From a virus: DNA of 23,193 nt. The translations under genes and the position numbers were made by a program. Position 1 is the first letter of the stretch. Each line of letters begins with the position of its first letter. The DNA is taken from IMG/VR virus record IMGVR_UViG_3300042503_000445, positions 1 to 23,193 of that record; one strand, 5' to 3'. Under the pieces are notes generated by a model, which was given only the letters and a program-made list of their open reading frames with translations, was not told the DNA's origin and did not search any database. Shown in pieces: positions 14,631 to 20,762 of the stretch.

Positions 14631-14963
14631 CTACTTGTGCTTGGTCACCTTGCCGTGACAGGTCCTGCATAGCGTCCTCAGCATATAGGTCGGCACGATA
14701 AGCGCGCCACCCTCAGCCAGTGGAACGAGATGGTCGGCGGTGAGTGGGTTGCTGGGGTTGTTATCCCTCTGGCCGCACAGTTCGCAGAAGGGAACCTCTT
14801 TGCGCTTCTGGATAGAGAGCCTCCGCCAGTCAGGCGTTCGATAGGGCGATGGCCCACGGTTGCGCGCCCACTCGGTCGCCTTACGCGGTCCACAGACATT
14901 GCAGCGGTCACCGTGCGTGGTGAGTACGCCGCAGGTCAGGCAGGGGCGCTGGGTACGCTTCAC
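14631..14963 (-). CDS. HNH endonuclease (terminase-associated)
   Basis: 110 residues, GTG start coupled to the metallopeptidase stop (GTGA). An N-terminal zinc ribbon has C8/C11 and C21/C24. Then RTPDWRRL leads to the HNH core: C60/C63, ADHLVPL (D77, H78), and LCRTCHGK (C99, C102, H103). HNH nucleases next to the terminase are common in HK97-like phages, where they assist cos cleavage or packaging. All expected HNH residues appear present. The gene precedes the glycosyltransferase and terminase genes on the same strand. Confidence 0.88.
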   Translation of the reverse strand: MKRTQRPCLTCGVLTTHGDRCNVCGPRKATEWARNRGPSPYRTPDWRRLSIQKRKEVPFCELCGQRDNNPSNPLTADHLVPLAEGGALIVPTYMLRTLCRTCHGKVTKHK

Positions 14964-15367
14964 GCCTTGGGGAAGTTAGGGAGGCTCAGGTAGGGAGCCA
15001 AGATGCGAGCGAGATGCTCGGTTGCGCGCTCCTCTGCGTCCTCCAGTTGTGGCTCTAGGACAGCCCACGCCAACTTGCCGAGTGACTCCTCCATCGTCTC
15101 GGTCACGCGCGCATATCGAGCAAGCACTAAGTGCAGCAGCTCGTGGGTCAGGATCAGTCGCTGCTTCTCTGGGGTCTGCGTCCAGAAGTCGTGGCTCACG
15201 CGAAGGTCAGCGGTTGGCTGTTGGGCGTGTGCGTCAATGTCTGCCCACGCGTCCACATCGGATGCGGCCTCAACGATGGTGAGTTCCCACGAGTCAACGC
15301 CGAGCAGTACCTGTGCGTCCGCTACCCATCCCCTGAGTGCGGTGAACTTGTCCTGCGCCTTAGCCAT
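14960..15367 (-). CDS. Zinc metallopeptidase-like protein (HExxH)
   Basis: 135 residues from ATG 15365-15367, chosen because AGGAGG precedes it; a longer reading to 15430 would be Ser/Arg-rich and lacks support. HELLH at residues 75-79 (LTHELLHLVLARY) is the zinc and catalytic motif. Upstream strands (DSWELTIVEAAS, TADLRVSHDFW) resemble SprT/ImmA-like small peptidases of phages. A third ligand may lie in ETMEESLGKLAW. The substrate is unknown. The stop overlaps the HNH start. Confidence 0.72.
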   Translation of the reverse strand: MAKAQDKFTALRGWVADAQVLLGVDSWELTIVEAASDVDAWADIDAHAQQPTADLRVSHDFWTQTPEKQRLILTHELLHLVLARYARVTETMEESLGKLAWAVLEPQLEDAEERATEHLARILAPYLSLPNFPKA

Positions 15368-15560
15368 TTGCCCTCCTGTAGTGGTGGAGCAGGAGTGGAG
15401 TCGCACCACTCGTTCCTTGCTGACCGGCAATAGCCGTGATGGTCCTGCAAGCGTCTGCGCTGCCCCAGGTTAGACCCTGCCGATGGGAGGACTCCACCGG
15501 CAGGGCGAGTGACAGCAGCACGCCAAACGGCCGCGCTGTCGCCAACAAAGCGTAGCGCAT
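15360..15560 (-). CDS. Possible small secreted or membrane protein
   Basis: 66-residue frame beginning at an ATG that shares a base with the TGA of the zinc protein gene (TGATG). The product starts MRYALLATARPFGVLLSLAL, a plausible signal or membrane segment, and then SSHRQGLTWGSADACRTI and a short tail ending HHYRRANG. It fills an otherwise empty 192-base gap and overlaps the metallopeptidase start by 8 bases. The tight overlap at both ends supports it. No family is recognised and no clear binding site is seen, so it may be spurious. Confidence 0.45.
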   Translation of the reverse strand: MRYALLATARPFGVLLSLALPVESSHRQGLTWGSADACRTITAIAGQQGTSGATPLLLHHYRRANG

Positions 15561-16009
15561 CACTTTGGATTCCTGAGTGGAAGTGGCGATACAGGTCGGA
15601 GTGGGCAGGTCTGATCCCAACAGGTCGGTGTCTTCTCTTCATCGCCAGCGCAGACACGGCACATCAAGTCAACCGCAGCGGTGTAGCGGTGCAACTTGGC
15701 GATGAGAGAATCATCTGCCTCATCCTCAATGCGTGACTTCACCCAGAAGATGTCAGCGTCGGTGACGAAGGTGCCGCCGTAGTAGCGCTCTCGCGCCCAG
15801 TGAACACTCTTGCCGTATTGCGGCATCAAGTTGAACAGCGCGTTGAGTTTGACTCCGAGCTTCAGCGACCACGCGGCACAAGCCTGTTGGAACTCGCGCT
15901 GCTCGATGGGTAATCCGCGATGGTCACCTGGACTACGCCTCTGCCGAGCGGCGCGAGACGAGAGAACGCGGTTGGACTTAGGTCGATTGCTCGGCTGCGA
16001 GATGTCCAC
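15560..16009 (-). CDS. Hypothetical zinc-binding protein with C-terminal Cys cluster
   Basis: 149 residues from GTG 16007-16009, with GGGAGG about 12 bases upstream. The C-terminus has MCRVCAGDEEK and TCWDQTCPLRPVSPLP, a C-x2-C plus C-x4-C-P-L-x-P cluster that recurs in small phage proteins of unknown role. The middle (SVHWARERYYGG, IFWVKSRIEDEADDSLIAKL) is helical. The first 50 residues overlap the RlpA-like gene by 148 bases and look like a shadow frame, although IEQREFQQACAAWSLKLG reads as real protein. An alternative start is the CTG at 15865, which overlaps the RlpA-like stop as CTGA and would give 101 residues. Confidence 0.6.
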   Translation of the reverse strand: MDISQPSNRPKSNRVLSSRAARQRRSPGDHRGLPIEQREFQQACAAWSLKLGVKLNALFNLMPQYGKSVHWARERYYGGTFVTDADIFWVKSRIEDEADDSLIAKLHRYTAAVDLMCRVCAGDEEKTPTCWDQTCPLRPVSPLPLRNPK

Positions 16010-16353
16010 GGCTTGTTTAGGCCCTCCCTACACGATCCACAATAGTCGCGTACCACAACGATCACGCACTTGGTCGCATCGTCCTTCCGGCAGACGCGCA
16101 GTCTAAACGGTTTGGCTCCCCAGCGCCAGCGCCCTACCGCTGCGTACATCACCAGCTCGCCACCCCTGCCGCCTTGTGCCTTGGACTTATACGGCGAGCA
16201 GGTGTTCTTGTATCCACCGACGCAGTACTTCTCGCCCTTGGCGGAGGTGCTGCCATACCAGGTCGCTACGCCGCTGACCGGTACGCCGCTTAGCGTCAGG
16301 TCTGGTCCAGTGCTGCTTGTGAGCAGCGCCAGAGCCAGCAGTAGCGCTGTCAG
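15862..16353 (-). CDS. Secreted RlpA-like double-psi beta-barrel protein (CTG start)
   Basis: 163-residue frame whose only upstream start candidate is a CTG (16351-16353) overlapping the TGA of the resolvase-like gene. The next in-frame stop upstream is only about 12 codons away, with no ATG, GTG or TTG between. Residues 1-14 are hydrophobic (TALLLALALLTSS), a weak signal peptide without basic residues. The core matches the RlpA/DPBB pattern: GVATWYG at 28-34, VVVRDYC with D103, and RAIDLSPTAFSRLAPLGRG at 121-139 with D124. Six Cys (44, 52, 88, 96, 105, 108) suggest disulfides outside the cell. Such proteins bind or cleave peptidoglycan, so a lysis or wall role is inferred. Confidence 0.72.
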   Translation of the reverse strand: MTALLLALALLTSSTGPDLTLSGVPVSGVATWYGSTSAKGEKYCVGGYKNTCSPYKSKAQGGRGGELVMYAAVGRWRWGAKPFRLRVCRKDDATKCVIVVVRDYCGSCREGLNKPWTSRSRAIDLSPTAFSRLAPLGRGVVQVTIADYPSSSASSNRLVPRGR

Positions 16354-16712
16354 CTGCTGGTGTCCAGTAGGTCGATGAAGTCCTCAAAGTCAAGGACAAT
16401 CATCGTGCGGCGCTTGGTGCCAGGTCCAGGTGCGTCGCCTACGACGAGTGCGCTGATCTGGCTGGAGTTGCCAAGTACGGATCGCAGCCAGCCGTCGTAG
16501 CGCTCTGAGTACGAGCCGTTGCCCACCTTGCACTGGATGGCGATCCAGTCGGACTGCACATCTACCTTGCCGCCGAACTGGCCCACGCGAACGCCGCCGA
16601 TCTTCTCGGCGACCTCACGCTCGAATGAGTTGCCCTTGTTGCGTGCGCGCTTGCCGCGCTTCGCCTTGTCTTTGTTCTGCTCGTCAATGTCTAGGTCGCT
16701 CATCTTGCTCAC
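16350..16712 (-). CDS. Holliday-junction-resolvase-like endonuclease (PD-(D/E)XK)
   Basis: 120 residues, GTG start coupled to the preceding stop (GTGA); an ATG three codons later (16703) is an alternative. After a lysine-rich N-terminus (KDKAKRGKRARNKGNSFE) come the nuclease residues: E31 in FEREVAEKIGG, D51 in GGKVDVQS, and Q60-x-K62 in WIAIQCK. This is the Hjc/RecU-like arrangement, with Q in the usual E position. Such enzymes cut branched DNA before packaging. The end is DFEDFIDLLDTSS. Confidence is good for the fold and moderate for the substrate. Confidence 0.75.
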   Translation of the reverse strand: MSKMSDLDIDEQNKDKAKRGKRARNKGNSFEREVAEKIGGVRVGQFGGKVDVQSDWIAIQCKVGNGSYSERYDGWLRSVLGNSSQISALVVGDAPGPGTKRRTMIVLDFEDFIDLLDTSS

Positions 16713-16999
16713 TTCTGTACCAGCCTTCCTAGCCGTGCGTGTCCGCCATCGGACAGTGTGAACACGGACTGTTGCAGTTCTAGGTGTCCGGCCTTGATCA
16801 AGTCCGCGATGGTTGCTCGGTTGAAGATATGTTCGTTCAGGAAGAACCAGCCCTCTGGCGCGATTGCGTCCGAGTACCGGATGCTCAACTTGGCAAACTG
16901 TCTGCCGATCTTAGGGTCATAGCACCAAGCATCTGCACCCTCTTGCACACATCGAATGCCCTCATCCAGCTCAGGAGTGAGGATCTCGATGTTGCTCAC
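16709..16999 (-). CDS. Hypothetical protein, 96 residues
   Basis: GTG start at 16997-16999 overlaps the stop of the preceding gene (GTGA), giving the N-terminus SNIEILTPELDEGIRC; a GTG three codons earlier is possible. The product has an aromatic patch (GADAWCYDP, APEGWFFLNEHIFN) and a helix (RATIADLIKAGHLEL), then FTLSDGGHARLGRLVQK, which looks like a winged-helix wing and end. I do not recognise a family. It sits between two small proteins and the resolvase-like gene in the accessory block. Confidence 0.65.
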   Translation of the reverse strand: MSNIEILTPELDEGIRCVQEGADAWCYDPKIGRQFAKLSIRYSDAIAPEGWFFLNEHIFNRATIADLIKAGHLELQQSVFTLSDGGHARLGRLVQK

Positions 17000-17187
17000 T
17001 TCACGCACGCCTTATGCCGCCACTCAAAGCGACGGCCGTTCTCGTGGATGACGAGTATGCGCTGCGCTGGGAAGACGATGCGCTTGGGGTCGGTGTAGTC
17101 AATCACCTTGCCGCAGTCGGTGCAGTTGGTCACCGTCCATACCGGCGGCTTGGCGGCTCCTGCGCGCTTGGTCTTTACGCCTGCCAC
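16996..17187 (-). CDS. Small C2HC zinc-binding-like protein
   Basis: 63 residues from GTG 17185-17187, chosen because GGAGG lies 8 bases upstream; an earlier GTG at 17202 would overlap more of the membrane protein gene. The N-terminus is basic (AGVKTKRAGAAKPP). Probable zinc ligands are C-x2-C (NCTDCGK) and H-x2-C (RHKACVK) at the end, separated by a strand-rich section (RIVFPAQRILVIHENGRRFEW). The function is unknown. It overlaps the preceding gene by 13 bases. Confidence 0.65.
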   Translation of the reverse strand: MAGVKTKRAGAAKPPVWTVTNCTDCGKVIDYTDPKRIVFPAQRILVIHENGRRFEWRHKACVK

Positions 17188-17360
17188 TGCAATGACCTCC
17201 ACATCCAGACCACTGTCGCTGCCGTGGTGAGCAGGAAGATAAACGACGGTACAACACCGATACCACGCTTGATGCTAAGTGGCAGGGATGCGAAGACCAC
17301 CAAGAACAGCGCGGTGTTGATGATGATCAGCGTCACGCCGACATAGGCGAAGGCGCTCAC
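17175..17360 (-). CDS. Small two-helix membrane protein
   Basis: 61 residues from GTG 17358-17360, overlapping the stop of the previous gene (GTGA). Two hydrophobic segments, AYVGVTLIIINTALFLVVFA and SFIFLLTTAATVVWMW, flank a short basic loop (SIKRGIG). The size and topology would fit a class II holin, and it lies about 0.8 kb ahead of the RlpA-like secreted protein gene. However, the tail is not strongly charged and no endolysin is seen beside it. The holin role is speculative. Confidence 0.65.
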   Translation of the reverse strand: MSAFAYVGVTLIIINTALFLVVFASLPLSIKRGIGVVPSFIFLLTTAATVVWMWRSLQWQA

Positions 17361-17572
17361 AGGTCGCACAGCCCTGAGAGCAACGCCATCCGGTCGGTTG
17401 CCAACTCTACGGCTCCCTCAATGCTGTCAGCCTGGAAGGTGAGTTCTGACCCAGCCGAGTCGATGAGTACCACCGTCCAGAGTGGCGGCTCACCGACTCG
17501 CACTAGGCCGTCGTAGTGGTAGCCGAGCTGCGCGGCGCGTGTTTCTAGCGCGTTGAGGTCAGTGCTGCTCAC
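17357..17572 (-). CDS. Hypothetical protein, 71 residues
   Basis: GTG start at 17570-17572 with AGGAGG upstream, overlapping the kinase stop (GTGA). The product begins SSTDLNALETRAAQLGYHYD, with an amphipathic helix, then strands (LWTVVLIDSAGSELTFQA) and a final helix (EGAVELATDRMALLSG). This is a compact alpha/beta/alpha pattern. No family is recognised. It is placed in the accessory block between the kinase and the membrane protein gene. Confidence 0.65.
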   Translation of the reverse strand: MSSTDLNALETRAAQLGYHYDGLVRVGEPPLWTVVLIDSAGSELTFQADSIEGAVELATDRMALLSGLCDL

Positions 17573-18162
17573 GATTCCTCCTCGTAGGATGACTGCCAAA
17601 GACCGTTATTCACCATATGCTTACGAAGGATTGCGTACGAATCCTCCGCTGTCAAGTCTGTTGTGTCGATCTGGAGATCGTATTCCGTCTGTAGGTAGCC
17701 AAACTCGGTCACATCGCTGACCCCTTGCAGCACCCCACGGCGCTGAGTCCGAGCCTCTGCCGATGCGTGAACCCTGACGATGACGATGCCTGGGATGTGG
17801 TGTCGGAGGTAGTGCGCCTCTAGCGGCAGCCGCACATCGTCTACGGCGACGAGCCGGTTGGCGCTCTTGATCTTCAGGTACTCGCTGTGCCACGCCTTGA
17901 TCCAGAACGATGCATCGATCTCACGCAGCTGCGCGCCGATCTCCTGCAAGATCTCACGGCCGGAGACTTCAACATCCAGCCCTAGGCGGCGCTGGCTGTA
18001 CTGCTTGCCCTTGTCAAAGTCCTCCCCATAGCCCAGTGCAGCCACGGTGCGGATCGTCTCCGCAATCGGTAGCACGGTGTACGGATGCATACGGCGCTGC
18101 TCCAGCATTGCCGCAAGCGTTGACTTCCCTGACCCCTGTGGTCCGACAAATGCGATGTTCAC
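17569..18162 (-). CDS. P-loop kinase, probable deoxynucleoside monophosphate kinase
   Basis: 197 residues, GTG start with AGGAGG upstream, overlapping the methyltransferase stop (GTGA). Walker A GPQGSGKST occupies residues 7-15. The motif REILQEIGAQLREIDASFW, followed by RLVAVDDVRLPLEAHYLR and a late basic region with RTQRRGV, resembles phage dNMP kinases of the T4 gp1 type, which phosphorylate deoxynucleoside monophosphates, including modified ones. Close kin such as adenylate-kinase-like or other small P-loop kinases remain possible. Adjacent to the DNA methyltransferase, it may serve nucleotide supply or base modification. Confidence 0.78.
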   Translation of the reverse strand: MNIAFVGPQGSGKSTLAAMLEQRRMHPYTVLPIAETIRTVAALGYGEDFDKGKQYSQRRLGLDVEVSGREILQEIGAQLREIDASFWIKAWHSEYLKIKSANRLVAVDDVRLPLEAHYLRHHIPGIVIVRVHASAEARTQRRGVLQGVSDVTEFGYLQTEYDLQIDTTDLTAEDSYAILRKHMVNNGLWQSSYEEES

Positions 18163-19544
18163 TGTGTGTCCTCCTCTAAGTTCAGCCCCATACCAGGTTG
18201 CGCTGCGGCGATTCTCGCCTCAATGATCGCAACATACTCTGGCTCTCGTTCGCAGCCAATCCAGTTCACGCCTTCGCCAATGGCTGCCACTGCAGTGGTA
18301 CCAGACCCCATAAACGGATCAAGCACCGTTCCGCCCTTTGGCGTGACGAGCCTGATCAGATAGCGCATCAGGTCAACCGGCTTTACGGTGGGGTGGATGT
18401 TGCGCTCAGGATTGCCTGGGTGCTTTCCGTCAGCAGTCTGTTCGACATAGTTCCAGTCATCGTGATCACACGAAGGTCCTATTGTTGTTTTCTCCCAGTC
18501 AATCGCACGAGTTCCGCAGACATTACATTGCGGCTTTCTCATTGACCCATACGATGTGGCTCTCCGTGTCGCAGCAAACCCATCAAGCCCAGCGTTGCGC
18601 TCGGAGCGGCTTGCCTTTGCAACATAGAAGAATCGAGAAGCGCCGCCTGCTCCGCCATAGCCGAAGTCTGGCGTTCCAGGTGGCATCCTGCCGATACCTC
18701 CGCCGTAAACATTAGTCTCAAAGTTTGAGCCACGATGCTTTACTGCAACGCCGTCTTTCTGCACTCCGCTCTGCTCATCAAGCATCGCAGCGGCTTCCTC
18801 ATCAAGCAAGATGTTGGCTGGCCAACGGCCAATGACTTCAGCCGCTGCGGCGCTACCCATTCCAAGCTCGTAAATACTATTTCTCGACGCGTTTTTACCT
18901 CTAGAAGATTGCAAACGATTGTCCGTGCCAATCCGGCTTGCGTCAATGTTGAGCGCGCCAGTGCCGTGGGTCAGCACATTCTCGGCAACTGTGCCAATCA
19001 GTGGCTTGCGTGCCAGCACGATTGGCTCAACGGCTGGCTTCAATGCGGTTCCCCACCCTTGCCACTTTTTTGCTGCTTCAGACGGTTCTTTGATGTCGTA
19101 CTCGCCTGGAGATGCGTTCATCCTTGCCGTGTCGCCATCTTTGCTTTCTGGATTGTTCCAACTTTTTCCCTTGGCTATGACTTTGCCCTCAAAGCCAGCC
19201 GCCTTGTCAATCGCCTTGCTCACATCAAGGCTCTTAGGGAAGCCTGAGCCGTAAAGCCACATCAGCGTGTCTCGGATCTCAAAGCCAGCATCTTCAATGC
19301 CAGCGGCGAGTCGGTGATACATCCGCGTGCCGCCAAAGGCGAGCAGGTGTCCACCTGGCTTCAGCACGCGAAGCGCCTCACGCGCCCACTGCTCACTCCA
19401 AGTCTGGAAGCCCAGCGGCGTGCCAAAGCCATCCCACGCCTTGCCCATAAACTCAAGACCGTAGGGCGGATCGGTGACGATTGCGTCCACGCTGTTTGCC
19501 TCAAGCGTCTTCATCTGCTCAACGCAGTCACCAACGAGTAGCAC
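18159..19544 (-). CDS. DNA methyltransferase (beta class, DPPY) with zinc-like insert
   Basis: 461 residues, GTG start with AGGAGG 5 bases upstream. Motif IV DPPYGLEFMGK lies at residues 25-35, and motif I DPFMGSGTTAVAA near the C-terminus. This order marks the beta class, whose members make N6-methyladenine or N4-methylcytosine. The central region includes a target-recognition part and a Cys-rich insert (CNVCGTRAIDWEKT, SCDHDDW) likely to bind zinc. TVKPVDLMRYLIRLV is the usual lead-in to motif I. No restriction partner is adjacent, so it is probably an orphan methyltransferase protecting phage DNA or marking it. Confidence 0.92.
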   Translation of the reverse strand: MLLVGDCVEQMKTLEANSVDAIVTDPPYGLEFMGKAWDGFGTPLGFQTWSEQWAREALRVLKPGGHLLAFGGTRMYHRLAAGIEDAGFEIRDTLMWLYGSGFPKSLDVSKAIDKAAGFEGKVIAKGKSWNNPESKDGDTARMNASPGEYDIKEPSEAAKKWQGWGTALKPAVEPIVLARKPLIGTVAENVLTHGTGALNIDASRIGTDNRLQSSRGKNASRNSIYELGMGSAAAAEVIGRWPANILLDEEAAAMLDEQSGVQKDGVAVKHRGSNFETNVYGGGIGRMPPGTPDFGYGGAGGASRFFYVAKASRSERNAGLDGFAATRRATSYGSMRKPQCNVCGTRAIDWEKTTIGPSCDHDDWNYVEQTADGKHPGNPERNIHPTVKPVDLMRYLIRLVTPKGGTVLDPFMGSGTTAVAAIGEGVNWIGCEREPEYVAIIEARIAAAQPGMGLNLEEDTQ

Positions 19545-19847
19545 TCAGACCTCCTGTGCCGCGTATTGCGCGCGGCGCTTGGCGTTGCGTTCAACGCGGT
19601 TAGCCTCATACCAGCGGCGCATACCAGCTAGGTAGCGGTCACGGTGGCGTGCGTACTTCTCGCGCTGGTATTGCCGCTCCGCCTCTGGCGTTCGATAGCC
19701 ACGAGTCTTGACTGGCTTTGGTCGCTGCATTGCAACACCCTCAGTCACGCAGGCTCGACATACCAGGGCGGTTCCGTCGTAGAACTCCTCATCGGCTGGC
19801 CAGTCATCATCGCAGCCAAGACAGTGGCGCTCGTCCAGCTCACTCAC
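19545..19847 (-). CDS. Zinc-binding protein with basic coiled tail
   Basis: 100 residues from GTG 19845-19847, with AGGAGG upstream and overlap with the endonuclease stop (GTGA). The N-terminal half has C-x2-C pairs: HCLGCDDDW and VCRACVTEG. The rest is very basic and aromatic: TPEAERQYQREKYARHRDR and YEANRVERNAKRR, predicting a long positive helix. This suggests nucleic-acid binding. Proteins with this arrangement are common neighbours of phage nucleases. The exact function is unknown. Confidence 0.7.
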   Translation of the reverse strand: MSELDERHCLGCDDDWPADEEFYDGTALVCRACVTEGVAMQRPKPVKTRGYRTPEAERQYQREKYARHRDRYLAGMRRWYEANRVERNAKRRAQYAAQEV

Positions 19848-20251
19848 TTGTTCACCCTCCTGAGGTAGTCGATCCACATATGAACGCGCTGTGGATAGCG
19901 CTCAAAGAATCCGATGGCTCGGTTGCAGGGTGAGCAGAGCAGCGCCCTGACACACTTGCCGCACGAGATCGGCGTTCCCTTTGTCCTGCCGGTACTGAGT
20001 GTCTCGTAGGTGCAGCAGCGTGGATCGTGGTCCACCGTCACCGCCCTAGTCTCGCCAAAGCGGAGTGGCTCCTTGCACGCTCCGCATCGATCAGCCTGTG
20101 CCAGCCGTAAGGCCGTGTACTGCTCCATCGTCATCCGATGGTTGTAGAGGGTGTACTTCAACACCCTCACAGCTCGTTCGCTCTCAGTCTCTTTCTCCCT
20201 CCAGGCTCTCGTTGCAAGCGCTCGCTTGCTTGGCTCCTCTTGCTTACGCAT
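19844..20251 (-). CDS. Endonuclease VII-like HNH/recombination endonuclease
   Basis: 135 residues, ATG 20249-20251 inside the last codons of the preceding gene. The family pattern is clear: YNHRMTMEQYTALRLAQADR leads to C56-x2-C59 (RCGACKE), then VDHDP (D74, H75, D76) and SCGKCVRALLCSPCNRAIGFF, with zinc ligands. Endonuclease VII-type enzymes resolve branched DNA before packaging. All expected metal and zinc residues are present. An AGGA motif lies upstream. Confidence 0.88.
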   Translation of the reverse strand: MRKQEEPSKRALATRAWREKETESERAVRVLKYTLYNHRMTMEQYTALRLAQADRCGACKEPLRFGETRAVTVDHDPRCCTYETLSTGRTKGTPISCGKCVRALLCSPCNRAIGFFERYPQRVHMWIDYLRRVNK

Positions 20252-20684
20252 TCTTCTTCAGTCCTAGAATCTCGTTCAGTGGCGTGAGCCTTCCAGAGCC
20301 AGAGCGTTTAGGGGATATAGGGGTTCTATTCTTTTCTCCTTCTCTTTCTCTTTCTCTGTCCGTTGACCTACCCCTGTTTTGATCTCGCCACTTTTGTCCA
20401 CGAGAGGTCGAGGTGGGGTCGACTTGATAGCGAGAGTAGTTCGACACGGCGATGACTCCGTCTCCAGATTCTGTCAGGAGGCCACTTTTCAACAGCCCAT
20501 CCACACCCCTAAAGAGGCGTGCGCCGATCACCGTCTTCAGGTGCTGTCGGTTCTTGAAGATGCCACCGGATCGCAGCAGCTTCACCTCACCAATGATCGT
20601 GATGAACGCGCGGAACTGCGTGTCAGTCAGCGCCGAGATCTCTGCGTCTCGGTGTGCATTTGCTACCCACTTGAACCAAACCAT
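20244..20684 (-). CDS. Replisome-organizer-like winged-helix protein
   Basis: 146 residues, ATG with GGAGG 4 bases upstream. The first 90 residues have the pattern of phage replication-initiator N-terminal domains: MVWFKWVANAHRDAEISALT, FRAFITIIGEVKLLRSGG, then GVDGLLKSGLLTES and VIAVSNYSRYQVDP. The C-terminal part is polar and includes a repeated Arg-Glu stretch (REREREGEK) coded by a hexamer repeat. A role in origin binding or helicase loading is inferred; no helicase gene is in the window. It is separated from the recombination genes by a hairpin. Confidence 0.62.
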   Translation of the reverse strand: MVWFKWVANAHRDAEISALTDTQFRAFITIIGEVKLLRSGGIFKNRQHLKTVIGARLFRGVDGLLKSGLLTESGDGVIAVSNYSRYQVDPTSTSRGQKWRDQNRGRSTDREREREGEKNRTPISPKRSGSGRLTPLNEILGLKKNA

Positions 20685-20706
20685 TCGTCCTCCGCTCTGT
20701 GTTAGT

Positions 20707-20743
20707 GGCTGGGAGAGGTGGAGGTCACCAGTCTCTCCCAGCC
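20707..20743 (-). terminator. Long hairpin between recombination and replication genes
   Basis: GGCTGGGAGAG and CTCTCCCAGCC form a perfect 11-base stem with a 15-base loop in the 78-base gap. On the coding strand no U-run follows, so it may be a weak or Rho-type terminator, a processing site or a protein-binding site that divides the early operon. No clear promoter was found beside it. Confidence 0.55.
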
Positions 20744-20762
20744 GTAGATGATGCCGCTCAAC

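Noticed and set aside
16350-16712. Frameshift fusion of the resolvase-like protein to the RlpA-like protein
   Set aside because: A -1 shift could join them, but it would bury the leader inside a fusion. The CTGA overlap explains the layout more simply.
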